Shown: positions 1 to 9,014 of the stretch, piece by piece
Layout of the letters: the number at the start of each line of letters is the position of its first letter
Position numbering within the stretch: the first letter of the stretch is position 1
Source of the DNA: Fimbriiglobus sp043785105
GTDB taxonomy: Bacteria > Planctomycetota > Planctomycetia > Gemmatales > Gemmataceae
Length of the DNA: 36,842 bases
Direction: 5' to 3'
Assembly (NCBI GenBank): GCA_043785105.1
Contig: JAYVXO010000178.1
Coordinates: 1-36,842, forward strand
Notes under the pieces: model-generated
What the model saw: the letters and a program-made list of their open reading frames with translations, nothing else
What the model was told of the DNA's origin: nothing
Databases searched by the model: none
Program-made: the position numbers and the translations under genes

Positions 1-596
1 AAATTGTGACGATTTTCCTCTTTATTTGTGTATTCATATGCAGGAGTAGGTGGATGGAATGGATATGAGCAGGTGGGAAATAAGGCGAAAGGAAATCAGA
101 TTTATTTATTGAAAATATGATGACACTCTCGAGAGATTTTTAATTTAATAGTAAATGCTTTCATTTTTGTTGTTGTTCAAAACAAAAATCATCACGACGC
201 GGCGTTTTTGCAATAGAAAGAATATCGTTTTAATAGAAGGTATAAGAAATTTGTCTGAAAAAAAATAATTTTATTAAGAAAGCGGAAGACCTCAAACCGA
301 ATTTTTTCAACAAAAATCTTTGGAATTTTTTTTTAACAGGTCCTGGGTAGAATATGCAAATAATGATAAATTTGCCTAGTCGCAAAAACCCATTTTTAGG
401 AATTCAACATATATTTTTGGCCGGACAGGCTGTTTGACATGTTAAAAACGCTTGCCAAATAAGGGCTTATTTGAACTTTTACGTTGGTGTGGTAACGGTA
501 CGTAGAAGGTTAGACGAGAAAACATTCGTCGCAAGAAGTCCCCTATCATTGCTAACGAACATATAAATATGTTCAAAATCGCATCAAATCACAAGA
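1..596. other. AT-rich segment without recognisable genes
   Basis: This stretch is far richer in A and T than everything after it and holds no open reading frame of useful length on either strand. It contains homopolymer runs and small hairpins: CAAATAA with TTATTTG at 456-473, and GAACATAT with ATATGTTC at 557-574. The change to GC-rich sequence is abrupt at about 595-600 and coincides with the broken end of a transposase gene. It may be horizontally acquired DNA, a mobile-element remnant, or a chimeric contig end; the sequence alone does not decide. Confidence 0.6.
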
Positions 597-1136
597 CTAT
601 GTCGACGGTTCTTCTTTTACCGCGAACGCGGTGGTGTCCTTGACGCGGGTCACCAACGACGAGTTGGCCGCAATCAGCTCCGCGAACAGCTCGTAACTCG
701 CGTAACCGCGATCGAGCACGGGCAGTCGATTCGGTTCGAGCGTGCGCATCAATGCCGCCGGCTCGGAGCACGCCGCCGGGGTGACGGTGGCGTGTCGCGG
801 CACGCCCTTGGGCACGTCGAAATGCCGGTGCAACTTGACGCCCCGATGGTCGTCGTCCGGCCACAACGCCCAGGCCATCCGCGACAGCCCGGTGAAAATA
901 CTCCCATCAACGGCGGTGAGTCCCTGGAGCGCTTCGGCTTCGCGTCCGGTGCTCCGAGGCACGGCTTTGTTGGCGAGTTCGCGGATGATCGGCTCAACGA
1001 ATTGAGCATAGAAGACATTGGCGGCCTCGCTCAAAGAACCCAGCGAAGTGCGTTCGATGCCGAGGGCTTTGCGGGTCTTGTCCCACCCGGTCCCGAACAG
1101 CATTGCGTCGGGGAGGTCGTTAGGGGGAAGTGGCGG
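597..1136 (-). pseudogene. IS4-type DDE transposase fragment, truncated at both ends
   Basis: The minus-strand frame encodes the middle of an IS4-family transposase. The first catalytic aspartate lies in TAVDGSIF and the second in VLDRGYASYELF, separated by typical IS4 text (MAWALWPDDDHRGVKLH). The frame stops at 597-599, before the YREK region that would hold the catalytic glutamate, exactly where GC-rich sequence gives way to AT-rich DNA. The N-terminal part is also missing: around 1120-1136 the sequence merges into the end of the ISAs1-like fragment, and no credible start codon precedes it. The element is therefore dead. Assignment rests on motif recognition. Confidence 0.75.
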
Positions 1137-1775
1137 CGGCCTCAAATCCGAAGGCGGCTTGAATGTCCGCCTTCCGTCCGGGTTGGCTATCCTTCACGGT
1201 GAACACGGAATCGCCGCCCGAATCGACGATGACTTCGGCCACGTCGCGTTGGCAAAACATCGCATCCCCGACGACGATTTTGCCGGTCAAGGGCAGGATC
1301 CCCAAGAGTTCCCGAGCCGCTTTGTGCTCGGTAGTTTTCGCATCGACGCGGATTTGGGCGAGCACGGCTTGGACAGCCGGGCATACGCCGCGACCAGGCG
1401 TTGACCGGGGACATCGCCATCCCGACTGCCGCGTACCGACTTGCCATCAATGGCGATTTGCTGGAACGCCGCGGGGTCGATGCGGCCTTGAATCCATCGC
1501 GCGAGGATCGCTTCAAGCTGGTCGGCGTCGAACCGCCGCAAGGTACGAGACAGCGTGGAAACCGTGGGCGTTTTGCCCCGTCGGAAGCCCAGGGCGTGGG
1601 CCAGGGGGGTGCCGTGTTGCCGCCCGAATCGGGCGATGCCGGCGAGGCTTTTCCGCCCCATGAGCATAGCCAAGGCGACCATGCCGAGGACGGCGGGCAG
1701 CGGGTGAATCCGCCCGTGCGGGCTGCGCGGATCGGGCAGGGCCGCGAGCACATCGAACAACGTGAGCGGGGCCAT
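1120..1775 (-). pseudogene. ISAs1-family transposase, frameshifted and truncated
   Basis: From ATG at 1775 the protein begins MAPLTLFDVLAALPDPRSP, the usual N-terminus of ISAs1-family (H-repeat type) transposases, and the first catalytic aspartate is in IAIDGKSVRGS. After VAAYA (about 1385) the frame is lost. Adding one base in the GGG run at 1379-1381 restores the expected continuation, which then runs through VLAQIRVDAKTTEHKAA and GDAMFCQRD (second aspartate) to a stop at 1120-1122. About the last third, with the catalytic glutamate, is absent; an IS4-type fragment follows instead. The single-base loss could be real decay or a homopolymer sequencing error; the truncation is independent of it. 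Terminal inverted repeats were not identified. Confidence 0.8.
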
Positions 1776-1879
1776 CAGCGTCTCCCGGCAACGAATAATC
1801 CAGGTGCCCGAAATACCCACCCCCACTATCCCCGCCAAGATCAATCAAGGAATGGCCCGGGTCGAAAGGGTACAGCGAA

Positions 1880-1903
1880 TTTCTCTGTGTCTCTGTGGTA
1901 AAC
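1880..1903. repeat. Solo octamer repeat arm (CTCTGTGT/CTCTGTGG)
   Basis: Two 8-nt units read, on the minus strand, CCACAGAG and ACACAGAG. They resemble one arm of the octamer hairpin at 4606-4694 but lack an opposing arm nearby. It lies just upstream of the ISAs1 remnant. The rest of the spacer up to 2037 shows nothing recognisable. Confidence 0.5.
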
Positions 1904-2037
1904 ATTCTAATTTTGACTCCCAGAGCTTTTAGCCGCACCCCGTCGGAGTGGGTGTGGTGGCACGTCGTTCGGGTGCCACGTAGCGCGGGATGGGGGTTGG
2001 GCCACTCCCTGACGGTCGTGGCTCGGTTGGATTTTTT

Positions 2038-4470
2038 TCATCCTTTCAGCCGCCGCACCGCTTCGGTGGCGTCGTAAAACCGGGGGTGGCTTTGGTAGGC
2101 GGTGACGAGTTCGTAGGACTTGATGGCGGCGGGAATGTTTTTGTTGGCTTCGTGGGCGCGGCCGAGTTGGTACAGGGTGTCGGCGCCGCTGCGTTGGTAC
2201 TCGCGGTAATCGCTGAAGCAGGGGATGGCCAAGTCGGGGCGGTCGAGTTCATCGAGGTACATTTCGCCAAGAATCCGGGTGGCGATGAACCAAGCGTCTT
2301 CCTCGTCGCCGCTGCCGCGCTTTTGTTCGCGGATGTCTTCGAGGAGTGACAACCCGTTGTCACGCTCCCCTTTGCGCAACAATAACCGGGCTTCGGCGAG
2401 CATGGCCGCGTGACTTTCCGGCTTAATGACTCGTGCTAATCGGGCGAGGTGTAGGCCCCATTCGAGTGTGTCGAGGTCGAGTTCCTTCTGGTCACACACC
2501 GTCCGCGCTTTGCGGATGCAGTAATCCACGTCGAACCACGGCGCCACTTTATCTTTGACGGCCCGCACCCGGTCGATGTCCACGGAGAAGTAGTAACTGT
2601 CCTTCTTTTGCAGCAAATCCACGTCGGTCTTGGCGTACAGCAGACCGCGTTCGGCAATGAGCAGGGCGTTCAGCGGGTCGCCGTGTTTGGCGTACAGTTC
2701 GGCGAGGTGCCGCAACGTGTTCGCGTCCTCCTTGCCTGCTTCGACGTACAACCGCATGTCTTCGATGGCACTGGCGTAGTCCTGCCGCACCACGGCATCG
2801 TCGGAAAGCTTCTTCAACGTGGCGACGTAAAGCGCGTGCTGATCGGCGGGCAGTTTCGTCGGGCCGACTTGGATGCCGACCCGTTTGATCTGACCGAAGT
2901 AACCCGTCGCTTCCTCGGTCCGCCCGAGTTTCGTAGCTACGTCCGCAAGTTGCTTGAAGATCATCGGCCCACGCACTGGCAACCCACGTGCGGCGATGCG
3001 CAGGTAGGCCATGCCGCGATCGACTTGCACAACATCATTTTCACCGATCAGTGCGAGGCCGAGTTGTTCGACGTAATCGTAGTTGAAATCAGTCGGCGAC
3101 GTGGTGGCCGATGCCCCGATGAACTCCGCTTCCGTGAGGGTGGAATAGAGTTCGCGCTTGAGTTCGACGGCAACGGCGTCGTCGGGTAGCTGCGCAAGTT
3201 GGCGTTCGACCGCGCCGATGGCTTCGATGCGCCGACCGGGTTTGGCAAGTTCTTGAACGCCGAGCCGTTTCACCAGTTCCGGATGCAATCGCAACGCTAA
3301 ATCCCAAGCGGTAAACAACACCGTCTTGCGGGCATCACCCGTGTAATTCGTTTCGGGATTGAGAAGCCGTGACACCGTTTCTGCCGCGCCGTCGAAGTCC
3401 TTGGCATGAGTTTGGGCAATGGCCCGCAGGTAGTCGATCCGGGGTTGGGCGGCGGGGCGTTGCTTCTGAACCACGTCGAGCATCCGCACCGCTTCCTCCC
3501 GTTCCGCGTCGGTCGGCGCGCGACCACCGATGAGTGAATCGCTGGCCATGCTCAGGCAGAATTCGACTGGCAGTAATTTCGTCGTGTCGTCGTCGAGCTT
3601 CGACACATCGACCTTGCGCATCAGTTGCCAGAGGCCGTCCGCCGCGAGTTTGTTGCGCCGGTCCAGTTGCAAAGCCCGCGAGAAGCAGAGCAACGATTCC
3701 CGGTAGCGTTTCAACGACAGGTAGCCGTACCCACGCAGGTTGTGCTTGAAGATCCGCAAACCCGGCAGCCACTTCGTGCTGTAAATGAAGTAGGCCAACA
3801 GCGGCACCAGGAAGATGATCTTGTCGCCGTAGTCCGGCAACCCCGATTCGAGTTTCAGCGAGAACAGCCCGATGCCACCCGCCGCGCAGATGGCGGCGAT
3901 CTCGACTTCGGATTCCTCCGCTTCACCGCAGAACGTCAGCAAGTAAAAGAACGGCAAGCCGATGAGCAGGTAAATGCCGAACTGCCGTTGGGCGGCGTTG
4001 CCACTGAGCGTCGGTACCATGTCGATGTAATGAATCACGAGGTACGTCAGAATCCCGCCGACGACGACGCCCAACCCGAACCGCCAAAACCAGTCGCGCA
4101 CTTGACGCAATTGAAACAGCCCGAACCCCAGCAGCGCGCCGCCCAAGCCACAATACCCCAGCCACTCGCGGCCGGCCGGCGGGTCCGTCTCCAGGCCGAT
4201 GCCCAACCCGATGCCGCCGATCAGCCCCACGTAAATGAAGTACGGGCTATCCAACAGCACGAGCAACACGAAACCGGGCAGGTTCGCCGTCGGCTTGTAG
4301 CCGCGCATAATTTGTTGCGTGAACCCGGCAACGTACCCCAGCACAAACCCGACCACGCCCCAGACCACGATGCGCGTGAACGTCGTCCAATCGGGTTGAA
4401 TGAGCGCGAGATACGCCCATAGCCCAAGGAACACGCCCTTGGCGAGGTATTCGCGCAGAACTGCGTTCAT
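2038..4470 (-). CDS. Multi-pass membrane protein with C-terminal TPR-like repeats
   Basis: An 810-residue protein. Roughly the first 235 residues carry about seven or eight hydrophobic segments (for example GVFLGLWAYLALI, IVVWGVVGFVLGYVAG and GVVVGGILTYLVI), so this part is an integral membrane domain. From about residue 245 on it is soluble and helical with TPR-like units (SLKRYRESLLCFSRALQLD; TLRHLAELYAKHGDPLNAL; TLYQLGRAHEANKNIPAAI), which usually mediate protein-protein contacts. ATG at 4470 has GGAG about ten bases upstream. It is transcribed divergently from the zinc-ribbon kinase, with a repeat-filled spacer between them. No catalytic motif was seen and I do not recognise a named family. 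A role in membrane-anchored complex assembly is inference. Confidence 0.85.
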   Translation of the reverse strand: MNAVLREYLAKGVFLGLWAYLALIQPDWTTFTRIVVWGVVGFVLGYVAGFTQQIMRGYKPTANLPGFVLLVLLDSPYFIYVGLIGGIGLGIGLETDPPAGREWLGYCGLGGALLGFGLFQLRQVRDWFWRFGLGVVVGGILTYLVIHYIDMVPTLSGNAAQRQFGIYLLIGLPFFYLLTFCGEAEESEVEIAAICAAGGIGLFSLKLESGLPDYGDKIIFLVPLLAYFIYSTKWLPGLRIFKHNLRGYGYLSLKRYRESLLCFSRALQLDRRNKLAADGLWQLMRKVDVSKLDDDTTKLLPVEFCLSMASDSLIGGRAPTDAEREEAVRMLDVVQKQRPAAQPRIDYLRAIAQTHAKDFDGAAETVSRLLNPETNYTGDARKTVLFTAWDLALRLHPELVKRLGVQELAKPGRRIEAIGAVERQLAQLPDDAVAVELKRELYSTLTEAEFIGASATTSPTDFNYDYVEQLGLALIGENDVVQVDRGMAYLRIAARGLPVRGPMIFKQLADVATKLGRTEEATGYFGQIKRVGIQVGPTKLPADQHALYVATLKKLSDDAVVRQDYASAIEDMRLYVEAGKEDANTLRHLAELYAKHGDPLNALLIAERGLLYAKTDVDLLQKKDSYYFSVDIDRVRAVKDKVAPWFDVDYCIRKARTVCDQKELDLDTLEWGLHLARLARVIKPESHAAMLAEARLLLRKGERDNGLSLLEDIREQKRGSGDEEDAWFIATRILGEMYLDELDRPDLAIPCFSDYREYQRSGADTLYQLGRAHEANKNIPAAIKSYELVTAYQSHPRFYDATEAVRRLKG

Positions 4471-4542
4471 CGGTCGGCGTCTCCGGTGCGGGAAAGGGAA
4501 TCAGCGACATCATTCAGGATACAAAGCGGATGTGGTCAAAGT

Positions 4543-4570
4543 AGTGGTGAGTGGAGAGTGGACGGTGGAT
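4543..4570 (+). repeat. Four tandem heptamers of AGTGGNN type
   Basis: Units AGTGGTG, AGTGGAG, AGTGGAC and GGTGGAT follow each other without gaps. They match the unit type found inverted inside rnpB at 13349-13432 and 13550-13647. Here no inverted partner arm is evident. Confidence 0.6.
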
Positions 4571-4605
4571 GGGTGTCACGAATTTAACTGCGGGTCAAAG
4601 AAAGA

Positions 4606-4694
4606 ATGCTCACGCAGAGACGCAGAGACGCGGAGAAATCCTTCAAAGAATTTGTTTTGGTTTGCTCTGCGTCTCTGCGTCTCTGCGTGAGCAT
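4606..4694. repeat. Octamer-unit inverted repeat (ACGCAGAG)
   Basis: Perfect 26-bp arms at 4606-4631 and 4669-4694 enclose a 37-nt loop. The arms are made of tandem 8-nt units ACGCAGAG flanked by ATGCTC. It fills most of the 381-bp spacer between the divergent membrane TPR gene and the kinase gene. The rest of that spacer shows only heptamers (4543-4570) and no clear promoter. Confidence 0.8.
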
Positions 4695-4851
4695 GGTTTT
4701 TCATAGGCCTAAAGACTTTCGTGACTCCCCAGTAGATAGTTAACCGAGAAAGCAGTTGCGGTTGCGGACACGGTGGCACACAATGCGGGTTCCTGTCGTC
4801 GTATCGTTCAGACTCGTGGCGGTGTCGTCGTCCCAAATCATCGGGTGTGTT

Positions 4852-7665
4852 ATGTTGATCCCTTGCCCGAGTTGCCATTCGCAAATCAACGGCAAATTAC
4901 CGAAGCCGGGGAAATACACCCCCAAGTGCCCGAAGTGCGGGGCGACTTTTCAGATGGTCGTGCCGGAAGACCCGGAGATGACTGTTCAAGTCAAAGTGTT
5001 ACCCGCGAAGCCCAAACCGGAAGTGACGCAACATCAGGAAGCCACCGGAGATTTCACGGAGAACCTCGGGCAGGGGCAAACACAAGAAGTCACCGGCGCC
5101 TATCACCCGCCGCGCCACGAACCGGAACGGACGGTCGAAGTGACCGGCGCGTACCACGGGCAAGACGAAGCGACCGAAGCGACCGGGGCGTACATCCCGA
5201 AGAACCGGGCGACAAATAACGATCGGACCGCCGCGATTTCGGACGCCTCCGCAAGGTCGAACATTGACGCGACGACCGACATCGGTGCGGCGCCGGAAGC
5301 CAAGAAGCCCACGAAGAAAGGCAAGATTGAAGCGCAAGAGATGCCCGACCACTTGGGTGGTTACGAGTTGATGAAGCAACTCGGTGCTGGTGGAATGGGG
5401 GCGGTGTACCTGGCGCGGCAAACGTCCCTCGATCGGTCCGTGGCTGTGAAAGTGATGCACGCGAACTGGGCGCGCGACCCGATTTTCCTGGCCCGCTTCA
5501 CCCGCGAAGCCTACGCCGCAGCGCAACTCAACCACCACAACGTCGTGCAGATTTATGACATCGGTGCGGACGCGGGTATCAACTTCTTCAGCATGGAGTT
5601 CGTCGAAGGCAAGTCGCTCGGGGATGTCCTCAAACGCAACGGGACGATCGAACCGAACGTCGCCGTCGGGTATATCTTGCAGGCGGCACGCGGGCTGAAA
5701 TTTGCCCACGATCGTGGCATGGTTCATCGGGACATCAAGCCGGACAACTTGATGCTCAACGTCGAAGGCATCGTGAAAGTCGCCGATCTGGGCCTCGTCA
5801 AAACCCGTGGCATGATGGCTTCTGATGATGCGTTGCCGGACGGTTCGCCCGGTGCGAAAACGCACGTCGGCGGGTCGAAGTTACAATCGGTGTCGGTCGG
5901 CGTCACGAACGTCGGCAGTGCGATGGGGTCGCCGTCGTACATGTCACCGGAGCAATGCCGGGATGCGGCGGGCGTCGATCATCGGGCGGACATTTATTCA
6001 CTCGGTTGCACGCTGTACGCCATGCTGTCCGGTCACGCGCCGTTCCTGGGCAAGACCGCGATGGACGTGATTCACAAGCACCTCAACGACCCGCCACCCC
6101 CACTTCTGAGTGTGGCGAAGAGTACCCCCAAAGACTTGGCCGCGATCGTGGACCGGACCTTGGTAAAAGACCCGGAACAGCGGTTTCAGTCGATGGAAGA
6201 GTTCATCGGGGTGCTGCGAAACTGGCAGGATCAATCGAAGGCCGGGCAGCCGCGCCCGACGGACGAACAGATCACCGTGTTCGAGGGACTCACGAAGCAA
6301 ATCGTCAACAACCCAATGGCGAAACTCGGCGGCACGCTCGCGGTCATCGTACCGCTTGCGGGTGCTGTGCTGGGCCTCGGGGTGTTGTTCGTAAAGCCAG
6401 CAATTGGGGTGGGGCTGTTACTCGCGTCGGTCACGGTGGTGGTGGCGGGGTTGATCGCATCCGGGCTGCTCACGGATTCCTACCTCTTCCGCAAAATCCG
6501 CGAGTGGGTGTTCGGCGCCCGGATCGTCGATTGGTTGACGATCGGGCTGGCCGGGGTGTTGTTCGCCGTCGGGTTGTACTTCTCCGGGTACGTCGTCGCG
6601 GGTTTGGTAGGCATCGTGTTGGGCACGCTGTTGGGCGCCGGGTTTGCGTTCGGCATTGCCCGACCGGCGTACCAGAAACGGCTGGCGAACAAGGCGGATT
6701 GCGACAACATCCTGAAGCGAATGCGGCTGGCCGGCGTGGACGAAGATGCCGTGCGACAGTTCGTTGTCACGGCATCGGGCGACCACTGGGAAGCGGTGTA
6801 CGAAACCATCTTCGGGTACGCGGCGAAGTTGCCGGTTCGGGCCGCGATGCTGGAAAAGGGCGAGACGAAACCGAAGCAGGCCGCGTGGCGTGACGGCATC
6901 ATCAACCGGATCGAAAGTAGCATCGAAGCCCGCAAACAAGCGAAGGCGAAGAAGCACCTGTTGAAGCTCGAACAGAAACGCTTTGAAGCGGAAGGTGTCA
7001 GCGTCGCCGAAGCCAAAGCCAAGGCCGCCGATGCCGCCGATGCCATCGTCGAACACGCCGTCGAGATTCGCGCCGCGAACCACGACCAGTCGAAGAAAAT
7101 CAACGTCCGCACCATGATGAAGCGGTACGAATTGGCCAAGATGGAAGAACTGAAACGCCCCCGCAAAGCCGCGCCGATGGTGTTGGTGTCGAAATTCTTC
7201 CGCACCGTCTTCGACCCGCGCTTGCGGTTAGTTCTCGGTGCGTTGTGCATCGTGGGCGGCTTAATGTGGGTGAAGCAAAACCCCGGCGCCACGGCCATCG
7301 TCGAAGCAGTCGGCAACACGGTTGGTGCCGTCGAAAACACCAAGCAAGCCGGGGCACTCCTCGAAGCCGCAAGCCAAGCCAACCTCGGCGCCCGCCCGCT
7401 ACAGGTTTCGTTCTTGCCGCCCATTATCACGAACCTGTTCGACTCGTTTAACCCGATCGTGGCAGGGGTTATCCTGATTATGTCCACGTTCGCCGGCAAC
7501 GGCATGGCCATACTCATCATGACTCTTGGTGCGCTGATCGCGCTAACGGGTCACAAACTCAGCTTACCAATCCCGACGATCAACCCGCTCACACCCGGCC
7601 ACCTGACAATGGCCGTCGGCATGGGTGTCGCCGTCGTGACATTGATCGTCTTCCGGCGACGATAG
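4852..7665 (+). CDS. Membrane Ser/Thr protein kinase with N-terminal zinc ribbon
   Basis: A 937-residue Hanks-type kinase. From ATG 4852 the protein starts MLIPCPSC, with a four-cysteine zinc ribbon (C5, C8, C26, C29). An upstream in-frame ATG at 4756 would add 32 residues unlike the domain. Residues 60-115 carry four spaced motifs (TGDF, then TGAY three times). The kinase domain spans about 164-459: glycine loop GAGGMGAVY, lysine K200 in VAVK, catalytic D294 in HRDIKPDN, DLG (D312) in place of DFG, SPE, and DIYSLG. Key residues are intact, so it should be active. About four membrane segments lie at 490-615 and more near 790, 870 and 920. It is divergent from the membrane TPR gene. Its substrate is unknown. 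Confidence 0.93.
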   Translation: MLIPCPSCHSQINGKLPKPGKYTPKCPKCGATFQMVVPEDPEMTVQVKVLPAKPKPEVTQHQEATGDFTENLGQGQTQEVTGAYHPPRHEPERTVEVTGAYHGQDEATEATGAYIPKNRATNNDRTAAISDASARSNIDATTDIGAAPEAKKPTKKGKIEAQEMPDHLGGYELMKQLGAGGMGAVYLARQTSLDRSVAVKVMHANWARDPIFLARFTREAYAAAQLNHHNVVQIYDIGADAGINFFSMEFVEGKSLGDVLKRNGTIEPNVAVGYILQAARGLKFAHDRGMVHRDIKPDNLMLNVEGIVKVADLGLVKTRGMMASDDALPDGSPGAKTHVGGSKLQSVSVGVTNVGSAMGSPSYMSPEQCRDAAGVDHRADIYSLGCTLYAMLSGHAPFLGKTAMDVIHKHLNDPPPPLLSVAKSTPKDLAAIVDRTLVKDPEQRFQSMEEFIGVLRNWQDQSKAGQPRPTDEQITVFEGLTKQIVNNPMAKLGGTLAVIVPLAGAVLGLGVLFVKPAIGVGLLLASVTVVVAGLIASGLLTDSYLFRKIREWVFGARIVDWLTIGLAGVLFAVGLYFSGYVVAGLVGIVLGTLLGAGFAFGIARPAYQKRLANKADCDNILKRMRLAGVDEDAVRQFVVTASGDHWEAVYETIFGYAAKLPVRAAMLEKGETKPKQAAWRDGIINRIESSIEARKQAKAKKHLLKLEQKRFEAEGVSVAEAKAKAADAADAIVEHAVEIRAANHDQSKKINVRTMMKRYELAKMEELKRPRKAAPMVLVSKFFRTVFDPRLRLVLGALCIVGGLMWVKQNPGATAIVEAVGNTVGAVENTKQAGALLEAASQANLGARPLQVSFLPPIITNLFDSFNPIVAGVILIMSTFAGNGMAILIMTLGALIALTGHKLSLPIPTINPLTPGHLTMAVGMGVAVVTLIVFRRR

Positions 7666-7687
7666 CGAACGGATGCAACTCAGATCA

Positions 7688-7828
7688 TTCACCACGAATT
7701 TCACGAATCAGACGAATGAAATCAGGATCAACAAGAACAGTGTTTACCTTGTGGATTGGTTTTCCCGCCCTCAATTGGTTGGTAACAGTATTTGCCTGAT
7801 TCGTCTAATTCGTGTGATTCGTGGTGAA
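7688..7828. repeat. 9-nt-unit inverted repeat (ACGAATNNN)
   Basis: The left arm contains ACGAATTTC, ACGAATCAG and ACGAATGAA; the right arm is an imperfect complement ending GTGATTCGTGGTGAA. The element lies between two genes on the same strand and could form a long imperfect hairpin in their transcript. Related copies are at 10936-11047 and 28472-28621. Confidence 0.75.
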
Positions 7829-7911
7829 AAATCCGGCCGACATTAACCTTGGGAACCAAACTAATTTCGTGGCCGTCCTAAACGTATCCGGATTCCACTT
7901 GGGAGATGCTC

Positions 7912-8613
7912 ATGCTTGCTCGGTTGCTGACGGGTGGCTTGTTTGTGGGGTTGGTGATGGTCACCACGACGATGGCGGCGGACAAGAAAGAGGAAGACGT
8001 CGTCAAAAAGGCCCTGCAACAAGTGGGCGAAATGGTCGGCGAATGGAAGGGCAACGGCAAGGCCAAGGTCGGCACGCGCGAGCAACTCTGGAAGGAAGCC
8101 ATTAGCTTCGGGTGGAAGTTTAAGGGCGGCGAATCGTGGATCACGGTCGAATTCAAGGACGGCAAGAACTTCACCACCGGCGACCTGAAATACATCCTGG
8201 ACAAGAAGCTTTACCGCCTGACCGTCACCGACGTGAACAAGAAAGAGCAGGTCTTCGACGGCACCATCGTCAAGGGCAACCTCGTGCTGACGAGCAAGGA
8301 CAAGGACAGCGGCGACGTGCAAAAACTGACGCTATTCACCCTGGCCGACGGCGCCCGGATGATGTTCAAGTCGGAGTTGCAAGCGAAGGGCAAAGGGCTG
8401 TTCTCCGAACAGTTCCAAATCGCGGCGACCAAAGAAGGCGAGTCGTTCGCAGGCGGCGGTGGGAAGAAGAACGAGTGCCTCATTACCGGCGGGCTGGGGA
8501 CCATCGCGGTCAGTTACCTGGGCAAGACCTACTACGTGTGCTGCTCCGGCTGCCGCGACGAGTTCAACGACAACCCAAAGAAGTACGTCGATGCGTTCGA
8601 GAAGAAAAAGTGA
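7912..8613 (+). CDS. Secreted protein with C-terminal YHS domain
   Basis: A 233-residue protein. Of two nearby ATGs (7906 and 7912), 7912 is preferred because GGGAG at 7901-7905 is correctly spaced from it. The N-terminus is a signal peptide (LARLLTGGLFVGLVMVTTTMA) ending before ADKKEED. Residues 30-180 are lysine-rich and beta-like (EWKGNGKAKVG; WKFKGGESWITVEF), resembling lipocalin-like planctomycete exported proteins, though I cannot name the fold. The last 50 residues form a YHS/TRASH-type domain: ECLITGG, then GKTYYVCCSGCRDEF and PKKYV. YHS domains bind metal through their cysteines, so a periplasmic metal-binding role is plausible. It follows the kinase gene after a hairpin repeat; co-transcription is not shown. 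Confidence 0.85.
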   Translation: MLARLLTGGLFVGLVMVTTTMAADKKEEDVVKKALQQVGEMVGEWKGNGKAKVGTREQLWKEAISFGWKFKGGESWITVEFKDGKNFTTGDLKYILDKKLYRLTVTDVNKKEQVFDGTIVKGNLVLTSKDKDSGDVQKLTLFTLADGARMMFKSELQAKGKGLFSEQFQIAATKEGESFAGGGGKKNECLITGGLGTIAVSYLGKTYYVCCSGCRDEFNDNPKKYVDAFEKKK

Positions 8614-8614
8614 G

Positions 8615-8701
8615 AGCGTCGAGAGTAGAGCGTCGAGAGTGGAGCGTCGAGAGTGGAGCGTGTGGACTGATACCTTCTACACTCTCACACACTCCACTCT
8701 C
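8615..8701. repeat. 14-nt (2x7) tandem units with inverted arm
   Basis: Three near-identical 14-nt units of type GAGAGTGGAGCGTC run through 8615-8664. The last one pairs with CACACACTCCACTCTC at 8686-8701 apart from a single G-T position. It occupies the gap between the YHS gene and the small zinc-ribbon gene and belongs to the same style of repeat as the AGTGG heptads. Confidence 0.65.
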
Positions 8702-8725
8702 ATACTTCCGAAAACGGGGTGCGGG

Positions 8726-8965
8726 ATGGTGATTGCAGTACGGTGCCCGGCTTCGGCGTGTCGGAAATACATGCTCGTCGAAGACGACGATCGTGGCAAA
8801 ATCGTGCCGTGCCTGATTTGCAAGCAACCGATCCCGGTGCCCACGCCCGACGGCAAAATGCCGCACCAACCGAAACCGACCAAGTCTAAACTGCCCGCGC
8901 CGTTGCCCGCCAAACCCGCCAAACCGAAGCCGCCGACCGATGATGAGTTGTTGGGGTTGGAGTAA
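8726..8965 (+). CDS. Small zinc-ribbon protein with proline/lysine-rich tail
   Basis: A 79-residue protein starting MVIAVRCPASACRKYMLVE at ATG 8726. The frame stays open upstream, but that part overlaps the YHS gene and the repeat, so 8726 is the sensible start. The N-terminal 40 residues have cysteine pairs (CPASAC; CLICKQP) typical of short treble-clef or zinc-ribbon domains, which planctomycetes often use at the N-terminus of larger proteins. The rest is a low-complexity Pro/Lys linker (KLPAPLPAKPAKPKP) ending in an acidic DDELLGLE. No enzyme motif is present. It is convergent with the WD40 gene, with a gap of about 50 bp. Function unknown. Confidence 0.75.
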   Translation: MVIAVRCPASACRKYMLVEDDDRGKIVPCLICKQPIPVPTPDGKMPHQPKPTKSKLPAPLPAKPAKPKPPTDDELLGLE

Positions 8966-9014
8966 CTTCACGTTCCGCACCGTGATGGGCTTGCCAGGTC
9001 TGCATCGCATCACC

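Noticed and set aside
1..596. A structured non-coding RNA in the AT-rich segment
   Set aside because: Small hairpins exist, but AT-rich DNA gives many by chance; no known RNA family or promoter was recognised.
3625..4422. Long plus-strand open frame of 265 codons opposite the membrane TPR gene
   Set aside because: Composition rich in Q, R, E and P, no motif, and fully antisense to a convincing gene; high GC leaves such frames open.
4999..7520. Several long minus-strand frames opposite the zinc-ribbon kinase
   Set aside because: They mirror codon structure of the kinase and show no domain or ribosome site.
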